Source: Ostreibacterium oceani (GTDB lineage: Bacteria; Pseudomonadota; Gammaproteobacteria; Cardiobacteriales; Ostreibacteriaceae). Taken from it: a stretch of 64,000 nt of DNA. Shown piece by piece: positions 53,477 through 61,485 of the stretch. The stretch is from assembly GCF_009362845.1 (NCBI RefSeq), contig NZ_WHNW01000001.1, forward strand, positions 1-64,000, read 5' to 3'. Under the pieces are notes generated by a model. That model was not told the DNA's origin. It made no database searches and was given only the letters and a program-made list of their open reading frames with translations. The translations under genes were made by a program, and so were the position numbers. Within the stretch, counting starts at the first letter, position 1. The number at the start of each line of letters is the position of its first letter.

Positions 53477-53502
53477 GTTGGTGCAAGTGGTTGGTGCAAG
53501 TG
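53477..53502. repeat. 13-bp tandem duplication
   Basis: GTTGGTGCAAGTG occurs twice without a gap in the 206-bp spacer before the small membrane protein gene. Degenerate CTAATTT repeats follow to about 53560. Confidence 0.95.
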
Positions 53503-53580
53503 TTTTGGGGTTTGTCTCATGAATTTTTTGACTAATTTCTAACTAATTTTTGACCAATTGGCAATAAACGAGGAGACTCA

Positions 53581-53967
53581 ATGAACACAGAAAGAGCGTG
53601 GTTTGGATTTTTTATCGTGTTAGCACTAACCTTGAACTTTGGGTTTGTGATGGGCGAGCTAGACAATCCGTTGCACCACCATAAATGGGAGCTTGGTGCG
53701 GCATTTATTGTGAGTTTAATTGCAACGATACTCAAATTTGGTGATCGTTCTGAGCTAGGGTCCATTTTTTTGGCGACTAGCCTCGTGGCGGATTTTCATA
53801 TGGCGATTGCGATTGCGATATGGACTTGGCATAGTGTTACCGTCGGCGGTCAACCTGATCCATCTACGATGGCAAGTATCGTGTCCATGGCAGGCGGTGC
53901 AATGTTAGCGAATTTTGCCTCAGTGGCGTTGTTGTTGTATGAAACTATTAGTATTCGTAGACGTTAA
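53581..53967 (+). CDS. small four-helix membrane protein (DUF6394-like)
   Basis: A 128-residue protein with four membrane helices (about 8-25, 37-52, 59-84 and 100-120). It has a HHHKW motif after the first helix (DNPLHHHKWELGAAF) and a basic end (SIRRR). It looks like the small DUF6394 family, though I cannot verify this. It lies 54 bp upstream of a potassium channel gene on the same strand, so a channel-associated subunit is possible (inference). A GAGGAG site precedes the ATG. Confidence 0.7.
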   Translation: MNTERAWFGFFIVLALTLNFGFVMGELDNPLHHHKWELGAAFIVSLIATILKFGDRSELGSIFLATSLVADFHMAIAIAIWTWHSVTVGGQPDPSTMASIVSMAGGAMLANFASVALLLYETISIRRR

Positions 53968-54021
53968 ACAATTAGCCAATTGATTTTTAAAATTTGCTTA
54001 ATTCACGCCTAATTCTCGCCT

Positions 54022-55773
54022 ATGCAAGCCGTTAGACATCCGATTATTTATATCATTCTTAAACGAATGCGTGCGCCACTCATTGTCTTAATTTTGGCGT
54101 ATGCAATTGCGATTACTGGACTGGCCTTGATTCCTGGTGTGCATGAGGATGGAACCGAATGGCACTTCACGATATTTCGTGCATTTTATTTTTTCAGCTA
54201 TGTGGCAACCACGATTGGGTTTGGCGAAATACCGTATGATTTTACTGATACGCAACGGCTATGGGTTTCATTTTGCATCTACTTAACGGTGATTTCTTGG
54301 CTATTTGCCATCGGTGAGATTATTTCTTTGTTTCAAGATCCTGCGCTTAAGATTGCGTTGGCGAAACACCGTTTTAGTCGGCGTGTTCAACGGATTAACA
54401 GTAAATTCTATATCATTTGTGGCTATGGTGAGACTGGTGCTATTTTGTTATCTCAGCTTAATAAACAAGGCTACCAGTGCGTGGTCATCGATCAAGACCA
54501 AGCACGAATTAATTTGCTCGAACTAGACGCAAACGCATACAAAACGCCGTTTATCATGGCAGACGCCAGTGCGATTGATACGCTCAAAATGGCTGGCATT
54601 GAACACCCGCAATGTCGTGCGGTCATCGCGATTACCAATAACGATGCAGTTAATGTGAAAATTTCAGCCGCTGCTAAATTAATTCGTAGTCATATCAAAG
54701 TCATTTGTCGCGTACACAGCAAAGAGTCGATGGCAAATGCGACTTCGTTTGATACCGATTATGTGATTAATCCAGAACGCATTTATGCCGAGGGATTTGG
54801 TATGACATTTAGAAAACCCAGCGTTCAGCAGCTAATTAATTCATTGCTCAAACGTCCAGGTAGCCAATTTGCGGCACCGATGCACCCGCCCAAAGGACAT
54901 TGGGTGATTTGTGGTTTTGGGCGGTTTGGTCAAGAGATGGCAAGGTTTTTAGAATACGAAGGGATAGACTATACCATTGTTACGCCAGAGGAAATCCCGC
55001 TACAGCATGTTATCGGCACGGGTACCGAGGCCGTAACCCTCAAAGCCGCAGGCATTCGTGATGCCGTCGGTATTGTGGCAGGTACGGACAATGATACAAA
55101 TAATTTTTCTATTATCATGACGGCGCGTAACTTAAATCCGAATTTATACCAAATTGCGTTACAGAATCGCGACAGTAACCGTGCAATTTTCCAAAGTGCA
55201 GGTATTGATTCTGTGATGGAAGCATCACGCTTGTTGGTTTGGCGTATTTTGCCATTTATTACACAGCCGACTTTGTATCAATTTATTCGATTGGCACGTC
55301 ACGAAAACGAGGCATGGGCAAACACAGTTAGTCAGCAATTAGCCCAGATTGGACAGACTGTGCCTTATACATATTTGTTACGAATCGACAATGAACACGC
55401 ACCAGCAATTACACGACACGTTAGCTCGGGTAATATTCTCAGGTTGCAAGATGTTTACCCTGCGCCGCTGTCTGAGCTTGAAAACCCAGCGCCTGAGGTG
55501 CTGGCGCTAATGTTGATTCGCGACGGCAAGTTTGAGCTCGTACCCAAAGCCAACACGCCGATGAAAAACGGGGATATTTTTTTATTGGCTTCGGATAAAA
55601 GTGTCCGCAATCAAATCGACTATATCGTACGGCATGACCCAGCACTTTACTATCTACTGCACGGTAAAGAGCAACCCGTCAGCATTGTGGTTGCTAAACT
55701 AAAGAAGTACTTGCAAGCGTTTAAACAATGGCGTCGCCAACAACGTAAACACAAAAACAATGTGTCGTCTTAG
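54022..55773 (+). CDS. potassium channel with two RCK (TrkA-N/C) domains
   Basis: A 583-residue two-helix channel. TM1 lies near 20-38, the pore filter TTIGFGE is at residues 63-69 and TM2 near 79-100. Two cytoplasmic TrkA-N/RCK domains follow, with Rossmann motifs FYIICGYGETG (about 129) and HWVICGFGRFG (about 293). A TrkA-C-like domain (about 445-545) and a very basic tail complete it. The filter T-I-G-F-G-E is a K+-type variant of TVGYGD. Gating by nucleotides or NAD(H) is plausible but not shown by sequence. Confidence 0.92.
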   Translation: MQAVRHPIIYIILKRMRAPLIVLILAYAIAITGLALIPGVHEDGTEWHFTIFRAFYFFSYVATTIGFGEIPYDFTDTQRLWVSFCIYLTVISWLFAIGEIISLFQDPALKIALAKHRFSRRVQRINSKFYIICGYGETGAILLSQLNKQGYQCVVIDQDQARINLLELDANAYKTPFIMADASAIDTLKMAGIEHPQCRAVIAITNNDAVNVKISAAAKLIRSHIKVICRVHSKESMANATSFDTDYVINPERIYAEGFGMTFRKPSVQQLINSLLKRPGSQFAAPMHPPKGHWVICGFGRFGQEMARFLEYEGIDYTIVTPEEIPLQHVIGTGTEAVTLKAAGIRDAVGIVAGTDNDTNNFSIIMTARNLNPNLYQIALQNRDSNRAIFQSAGIDSVMEASRLLVWRILPFITQPTLYQFIRLARHENEAWANTVSQQLAQIGQTVPYTYLLRIDNEHAPAITRHVSSGNILRLQDVYPAPLSELENPAPEVLALMLIRDGKFELVPKANTPMKNGDIFLLASDKSVRNQIDYIVRHDPALYYLLHGKEQPVSIVVAKLKKYLQAFKQWRRQQRKHKNNVSS

Positions 55774-55872
55774 CACGAAATGGTCCCTAATAGGGCATCC
55801 ATTCGGTTTTAATGTGTAAACTTTGGCGCTTAGCATTTGGCGCTTTATTTGCATTTACAATAGGTAAGTCTG

Positions 55873-56625
55873 ATGTATTATCAAAAACAATTTGAATTGC
55901 CAACCAGTGATACGCTCGTGCTTTTACATAGCGGTGGCATGGCTGGCGTTGAATGGCAGCCACAAATTGCGCAGTTGTCCAAAAAATTTAATCTACTCGT
56001 TCCTGATTTACCCGGTCATGGTCAATCACCGATTGCAGATGACGAGGTGCTATCGGTTGCGATGATGGGCAATGCGGTTGCTGACATGGTAGTAGCCGAA
56101 GGCCTTAGCAAAGTCCATCTTCTCGGTTCGTCAATGGGGGGAGCAGTTGCCTTGTGGTTGGCGATTCATCGCCCTAATTTGGTCGATAAATTGATTGTCT
56201 ATCGCATCGCGCACCGCAAAAATCATGCAACCCACGCGCAGACCAACCACATGGCAGACCCAGAGTATTGGCGCAAATTTGGGCTACACAATTGGCTAAG
56301 TGAATTGCATTTGCCACAAGGCGGTCGTGATGCGTGGCAACGTGTCATTGCCAACGTGTCGAAGGTGCTACACCCAGAAACCACAGACCACAACCATGCG
56401 TTAGCGGATTTGGCGCAAATCCAATCCGATACGCTACTTATCTGTGGCGATCGTGATCCATTGGTTCCACTCTCAGTATTGATGGCGATGCACGAAACCA
56501 TCCCCCGTTGTGCGCTTTGGGTACTGCCAAATGCCACGCATATTACCGCGACGAATACTTGGCGCGCAAAGTCTTTTGCAGACGAGGTCATTCGGTTTAT
56601 AATGCAACCCTTAATAACCGAGTAA
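55873..56625 (+). CDS. alpha/beta hydrolase
   Basis: A 250-residue alpha/beta-hydrolase. An oxyanion region LHSGGMAGVEW, the nucleophile elbow GSSMGGAVALWLA (Ser near residue 97), acidic residue in CGDRDPLVP and His in NATHITATN form a complete triad. PDLPGHGQSP is the usual second loop. The substrate is unknown. It is 13 bp upstream of trhP on the same strand and could be co-transcribed. Confidence 0.88.
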   Translation: MYYQKQFELPTSDTLVLLHSGGMAGVEWQPQIAQLSKKFNLLVPDLPGHGQSPIADDEVLSVAMMGNAVADMVVAEGLSKVHLLGSSMGGAVALWLAIHRPNLVDKLIVYRIAHRKNHATHAQTNHMADPEYWRKFGLHNWLSELHLPQGGRDAWQRVIANVSKVLHPETTDHNHALADLAQIQSDTLLICGDRDPLVPLSVLMAMHETIPRCALWVLPNATHITATNTWRAKSFADEVIRFIMQPLITE

Positions 56626-56638
56626 AACACTAAGAAAT

Positions 56639-58048
56639 ATGAATAGACAAGTAGAACTCCTGTCGCCTGCGGGCACACTGAAAAGTATGGAATACGCACT
56701 AGCTTATGGCGCTGATGCCGTTTATGCTGGCGCACCTCGGTACAGCTTACGGGTAAGGAATAATGATTTTATTGGCGAAAACTTAGAAAAAGGGATTCGC
56801 CGTGCGCACGAATTGGGTAAGCGCTTTTTTTTGACGACCAATATTATCCCGCACAATAAAAAGATTAAAACCTTTATGGATGATATTCGCCCGACGATTG
56901 AGTTAGGCCCAGATGCCTTGATTATGGCCGACCCTGGATTAATGATGTTGGTTAAAGAGGCTTTCCCTGAGGTTGAAATTCATTTGTCGGTGCAAGCCAA
57001 TACGATTAACTATGCGGCGGCTAAATTTTGGCAGTCAGCGGGCGTTTCTCGCGTGATTTTGTCACGCGAACTGTCCATTGACGAAATCAAAGAAATCAAA
57101 GACTACTGCCCTGATTTAGAAATCGAAGTATTTGTTCATGGGGCGTTATGCATTGCGTATTCTGGTCGCTGTTTGTTGTCGGGGTATTTTAACCACCGTG
57201 ACCCCAACCAAGGCACTTGTACGAATTCGTGTCGCTGGAAATACAAAACCATCGAAGGCAGTGAAAACACCGAAGGGGTTTATGTGCCTAATAATGAAGC
57301 TGAAATGCACGACGCTGCTAGCGCGGCGAACACCCTATCAGCGGAGCAGGTTTTGGTGCCGAATTTATCATCTAGTCGCGATGAAAGTGGCATGCCAGCG
57401 CAAGGTAATCGCGATCCACGGGCCGATGGAATTTACTTCCTCGAAGAAGAAAACCGCCCAGGTGAACTAATGGAAATCAGCGAAGATGAGCACGGAACCT
57501 ACATCATGAATTCCAAAGACTTGCGTGCGATTGAGCATGTGCATGCGCTGGTCGACGCGGGGGTTGATTGTCTAAAAATCGAAGGCCGTACCAAATCGCA
57601 TTATTATGTCGCGCGGACAGCGCAACTTTATCGCCAAGCGATTGATGATGCGCTAGCTGGTCGTGCGTTTAACGAAACGTTGATTGGTAAGCTCGAAAAC
57701 CTCGCCAATCGTGGTTATACTGATGGTTTTTTTCAGCGCCATCACACCCAAGACTATCAGAATTATATCGAGAATATTTCACACAATGCGAACCAAAAAT
57801 TTGTCGGTGAGATTGTCGATTATGACACCAGTACAGGGCTGTCAGAAGTTATCATCAAAAACAAACTGTCGGTGGGTGATAAAGTCGAGTTAATCACGCC
57901 ATCAGGCACAGCGGATCTGATGATTGACCACATTGAAAATCTCAAAGGCGAAAAAATCGAAGTTGCACCCGGCTCAGGGCATGTCGTTAAAATCCCGTTA
58001 GGCGCAGTCAACCCTGAACTCGCTTTATTAGCACGCTATGTCAGTTGA
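56639..58048 (+). CDS. trhP: tRNA hydroxylation protein, peptidase U32 family
   Basis: TrhP (YegQ) is needed for prephenate-dependent hydroxylation of U34 to ho5U in tRNAs, the first step towards cmo5U. The 469-residue protein begins VELLSPAGTLKSMEYALAYGADAVY. It has the U32 signature EVFVHGALCIAYSGRCLLSGYFNHRDPNQGTCTNSCRW, whose four Cys may bind an iron-sulfur cluster, and a second DLRAIEHVHALVDAGVDCLKIEGR motif. The C-terminal ~80 residues form a beta-barrel domain. It is slightly longer than E. coli YegQ (453). Confidence 0.95.
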   Translation: MNRQVELLSPAGTLKSMEYALAYGADAVYAGAPRYSLRVRNNDFIGENLEKGIRRAHELGKRFFLTTNIIPHNKKIKTFMDDIRPTIELGPDALIMADPGLMMLVKEAFPEVEIHLSVQANTINYAAAKFWQSAGVSRVILSRELSIDEIKEIKDYCPDLEIEVFVHGALCIAYSGRCLLSGYFNHRDPNQGTCTNSCRWKYKTIEGSENTEGVYVPNNEAEMHDAASAANTLSAEQVLVPNLSSSRDESGMPAQGNRDPRADGIYFLEEENRPGELMEISEDEHGTYIMNSKDLRAIEHVHALVDAGVDCLKIEGRTKSHYYVARTAQLYRQAIDDALAGRAFNETLIGKLENLANRGYTDGFFQRHHTQDYQNYIENISHNANQKFVGEIVDYDTSTGLSEVIIKNKLSVGDKVELITPSGTADLMIDHIENLKGEKIEVAPGSGHVVKIPLGAVNPELALLARYVS

Positions 58049-58128
58049 CGCTGTGGATTGAAGTTATCAGAATTGATTAAGGCAAAATAAGCCTTGGAAT
58101 CATCCAAACCGTTTAAATTTAAAACCCG

Positions 58129-59304
58129 TTAGGGTGCTACGGTCGCCAGTGCGTTGCGTAAATCGTTGATTAGATCATCTGGGTGCTCGATACCAATGGA
58201 AAGCCGCCACAGTGCAGGGCTAATGCCAGCAGTGATTTTGGCATCGTCTGGCATGGCGGCATGTGTCATGCTGGCAGGATGATTGATTAAGCTTTCAACA
58301 CCGCCTAATGACTGGGCGAGGGTGAAAATCTGCAACGCCTCACTAAACCGTTGTCTAGCCGCTTCATCGCCAACTAACTCAAAACTCACCAGCGAGCCAA
58401 ACCCCAGTTGCTGTGTTTTGGCCAACGCATGTTGCGGATGGGTGGTTAGCCCTGGGTAATACAGCGTTTTGATGGCGGGATGATGGCTTAGGAACTCAAC
58501 GATTTGTTCGGTGTTTTCTTGGTGACAGCGCAATCGCGCGGGTAGGGTTCGTAAGCTACGCATGACCCAATAACTATCCATCGCAGAGCCAGTAACGCCT
58601 AAGCAATTGGCCCACCATGATAGCGTTTCACCGATGGCTTGCTCGCGTACGACTACTGCCCCTGCAACCACATCACTGTGACCGTTGATAAATTTGGTGC
58701 ACGAATGCACGACGATATCGGCACCCAAGCCCAACGGTTGTTGCAAAATCGGTGATAAAAACGTGTTGTCCACAGCGACTAATGCACCTGCTGCTTTGGC
58801 TTGTTTGGCAATGGCGGCAATATCATAAATGCGTAGTAGGGGGTTGCTGGGCGTCTCAATCCAGACGAGTTTGGGGCGGTTCTCTGCGCTAGATAATGCC
58901 CTAGATAGTGCGTGGGCATCATTTTGGTCAACAATATCGAGCTGAAATAATCCACGGGCGGCTAAGTGGGTGAATAGACGGTACGTGCCACCATAACAGT
59001 CATGTGGGATAACAACCGTATCATCAGGGTTAAGTAGTTGGCAAACAAGTAAAACCGCCGACATGCCCGTGTTCGTGATAATGCCCGTATGCCCATGTTC
59101 AAGTTCAGCGATTGCACGGCCTAAGGTATTGCGCGTTGGGTTCGTTGTACGGCTATAATCGTATTCGCCTTTTTGGTTTAAGCCAGGGAGCGCATATGTT
59201 GCCGATAAATAAATCGGCGGCACGAGGGCGCGGTGCTGTTTGTCACTGCAAAGCCCGACACGAACGGCTTGTGTTGTTAAATGCGGCGTTTTTTTGTTGG
59301 TCAT
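58129..59304 (-). CDS. metB: cystathionine gamma-synthase
   Basis: MetB joins an activated homoserine and cysteine into cystathionine in methionine synthesis. The 391-residue PLP enzyme begins TQAVRVGLCSDKQHRALVPPIYLSATYA, with the PLP-Lys region VVHSCTKFINGHSDVVAGAVV. Other family motifs are YSRTTNPTRNTLGRAIAELEHG, DDTVVIPHDCYGGTYRLF, VWIETPSNPLLRI and FTLAQSLGGVESLINHPASMTHA. The related cystathionine gamma-lyase differs little in sequence, so lyase activity cannot be excluded. Confidence 0.92.
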   Translation of the reverse strand: MTNKKTPHLTTQAVRVGLCSDKQHRALVPPIYLSATYALPGLNQKGEYDYSRTTNPTRNTLGRAIAELEHGHTGIITNTGMSAVLLVCQLLNPDDTVVIPHDCYGGTYRLFTHLAARGLFQLDIVDQNDAHALSRALSSAENRPKLVWIETPSNPLLRIYDIAAIAKQAKAAGALVAVDNTFLSPILQQPLGLGADIVVHSCTKFINGHSDVVAGAVVVREQAIGETLSWWANCLGVTGSAMDSYWVMRSLRTLPARLRCHQENTEQIVEFLSHHPAIKTLYYPGLTTHPQHALAKTQQLGFGSLVSFELVGDEAARQRFSEALQIFTLAQSLGGVESLINHPASMTHAAMPDDAKITAGISPALWRLSIGIEHPDDLINDLRNALATVAP

Positions 59305-59632
59305 TGTATTTTGCGGTGTTAACTGTTTTGATGATTATTTCTGTATTTATTATTTCTGTGGTTATTATAGCTGCCGTATTGCAATACCGCAGTTTTTTTT
59401 ATGACCAATAGGGAATAAGCTATAACAAAATCGCCTTAAACTCCAGCGTTTTTTAGGGGGGAGCTGGGGCTTTTGTGGATGGGTTTTGTGTCGGGTTGGA
59501 GGTGTTGTATTCGCTGTATTATTAAGTATAATGCCAGCTATATTCAATGGCATTGTTAGTCGAATTAACTGGCCTTGCAAAAGTGAATGTTGATAATTTT
59601 TTATGCATTGTGAAATATAATGAGGTCGATAG
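59305..59632. promoter_or_regulatory. metB promoter region with palindromic operator candidate
   Basis: This 328-bp divergent spacer holds a minus-strand TATAAT at 59364-59369. A perfect 12-base palindrome GTATTGCAATAC (59376-59387) sits exactly between that -10 and its expected -35. The palindrome is inside a larger imperfect dyad CTGC..GCAG (59371-59392), followed on the plus strand by eight T (59393-59400). The rest shows no gene. An operator seems likelier than a terminator, since no plus-strand gene ends here. Confidence 0.55.
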
Positions 59633-60655
59633 GTGTCTAGTCAATATCAAAGTTACCCAAATCCTTTTAGTGATGGCTTGGGCGTTTTATTGGTATTTTT
59701 CGGCGCTTCTTTGATGCCTTTAATAACCTTGGCTTTCGCTTTACCGAAATATGGTTATTTGAATAGCAGTAATCATCAATGGGTGGAAACCCCAGTGACG
59801 TTTGAACGACTGGATGTTTCAAGAGTATCAAATTGGCGAGATCGCGAATGGTCTTTAGATGTTGATTATCAATATGTCTATGACAAAAAAAATTATTTCA
59901 ACAATCGTCTTGCAGGTGGATTCGTTGCTCTACCGACACAGCAACAAGCTGAAGCATTAGTAAATAAACTTAAAGGGGATGCTATTGTTTGGGTTAACCC
60001 AAAAAAACCAAGTCAGTCCGTATTAATTAGACGTAAAGACTACATCGATTTAGGGGTAAACGATCCGGTAGCCAAAGCTTGGGGGTGGATAATAGCATCT
60101 TTACCTATCTTGTTCCCACTAGTTTTTATGGTTGATTCAATTTTAGGGGCTAAAAAAAACAAAAAAGATATAGCTAAAGAGAACTGGCTTTCTAAGTATG
60201 CACAATTAAACAAGCGGATGTTATCTGTCTGGATTGATTTTGTCATTTTTTCGTCGACCATTGTTGTTATCATTGCTATTAAAGATATTTACTATTTAAG
60301 TCATTTCACAGCAAAGCCTTTAGCGCTGAAAATATATATAAATTATGGCTTACCAATCACTATTTTTTCCTGTTGGTTAGTTTTTGGGCGTACCCTAGGT
60401 ATGTTGATAATGAATTTACGCGTAAGAGATATCGCTACATTAGAGAAACCTACATTTATGCAGTGGATGTTGAGAGTATTAGGCACTTTTATGATATTTG
60501 CACTAGCAGGCATTCCTTTGTTAGTCGCTGCTTTTGATAAAAAGAAACAGACGATTGCCGATAAGTTATCGGGCACGGTTGTTATTCAAGGCATAAAAAA
60601 AGATCGTTACATGGATACCCGATTTTTAATAAATAATTCTATTGAATTTTTATAA
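59633..60655 (+). CDS. DUF3592-RDD membrane protein
   Basis: A 340-residue protein. The N-terminal DUF3592-like part is a helix near 15-37, an extracytoplasmic beta domain WVETPVTFERLDVSRV...VWVNPKKPSQSVLIRR, and a helix near 148-167. An RDD domain follows (KRMLSVWIDFVIFSSTIVVI, FGRTLGMLIMNLRV, RVLGTFMIFALAG, KQTIADKLSGTVVI), with Asp in the first helix and Asp-Lys-Leu-Ser-Gly near the end. Functions of both domains are unclear; RDD proteins may be ion transporters. The start is a GTG preceded by GAGG. Confidence 0.82.
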   Translation: MSSQYQSYPNPFSDGLGVLLVFFGASLMPLITLAFALPKYGYLNSSNHQWVETPVTFERLDVSRVSNWRDREWSLDVDYQYVYDKKNYFNNRLAGGFVALPTQQQAEALVNKLKGDAIVWVNPKKPSQSVLIRRKDYIDLGVNDPVAKAWGWIIASLPILFPLVFMVDSILGAKKNKKDIAKENWLSKYAQLNKRMLSVWIDFVIFSSTIVVIIAIKDIYYLSHFTAKPLALKIYINYGLPITIFSCWLVFGRTLGMLIMNLRVRDIATLEKPTFMQWMLRVLGTFMIFALAGIPLLVAAFDKKKQTIADKLSGTVVIQGIKKDRYMDTRFLINNSIEFL

Positions 60656-60704
60656 AGCAATCAGCAAACTTGCGCGCTGATGCGGGGCGTTATTTGGAGG
60701 TAAC

Positions 60705-61331
60705 TTGCGAATTGATTTGACCACACCACTGACAATGCGTGCTTCGTTTGCGTTTCCACTGCAAAGCAGTGTTTCTCGACGTGAGTTAGTATTGGGAGCC
60801 CTTTGGCTACTTGTGCCAGTGATTGGCTGGATTCTAAATATGGGGCATCGAATTATTTTTATTCACAACATGATTCATTCCAAACCTGCATGGCCAGCGT
60901 GGTGTGATTATTCATCACTTTTTATTCATGGTTGCGTCACCTTTGCCGGTATGCTGTTCTATTACAGTCCGACGTTTCTTTGTGTTGCAGGCTATTTGTG
61001 GCTTGAACATAATATTTTTCTTATTGGTGCTAGTGTTTGTTTTATAGTAGCGACTATTGCTATCCCGGGGTTTATGTCTCACTATTGTGTATATTTTGAT
61101 AAGTCTGAGATTTTTGACCCCCGAAAGGCGATGGCTCACGTGATTCAAAGCGGAACAGAGTATTGGTATGCATGGCTTATTGTATTGTTGGCACTGGTTT
61201 GCTCTTTTGTGGGGTTGCTGGCGTTTGGCGTTGGGTTTCTGTTTACTAGTGTATGGTTCTGGCAGGTTGCTGGGTTCAGCTTTGCCACAGTGATGTCTCA
61301 ACGTCATGCGTTGACTAAAGTATCTCAATAA
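60705..61331 (+). CDS. membrane protein, DUF4013-like
   Basis: A 208-residue polytopic protein with about four or five helices (29-45, 68-88, 93-125, 150-185). The N-terminal RRELVLGALWLLVPVIGWILNMGHRI and the WPAWCDYSSLF loop resemble DUF4013 proteins. The start is a TTG, but the site is strong: GGAGG five bases upstream. The protein lies 49 bp after the DUF3592-RDD gene on the same strand, so the two membrane proteins may be co-expressed. Confidence 0.75.
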   Translation: MRIDLTTPLTMRASFAFPLQSSVSRRELVLGALWLLVPVIGWILNMGHRIIFIHNMIHSKPAWPAWCDYSSLFIHGCVTFAGMLFYYSPTFLCVAGYLWLEHNIFLIGASVCFIVATIAIPGFMSHYCVYFDKSEIFDPRKAMAHVIQSGTEYWYAWLIVLLALVCSFVGLLAFGVGFLFTSVWFWQVAGFSFATVMSQRHALTKVSQ

Positions 61332-61485
61332 AATACGGTAAAAAACCCGAAAAAACCTTGCAAGTAAAGTAAGCAGTTTTTTATTTCAGGTAATGCTTGA
61401 TTGGCGAGGTTACTGATTTTGTCCTTTGGTCAGGGCTAAAAATCCGTTAAAATACGGGTTGCATCATTTATCTGTAGTGTCATTC
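61332..61485. other. spacer before metG
   Basis: An in-frame GTG at 61426 would lengthen metG by 20 residues of unrelated sequence; I treat it as leader. No clear terminator or RNA structure is seen. Confidence 0.4.

Noticed and set aside
59371-59400. Rho-independent terminator on the plus strand
   Set aside because: No plus-strand gene ends there, and the dyad lies within the metB promoter, so an operator is more plausible.
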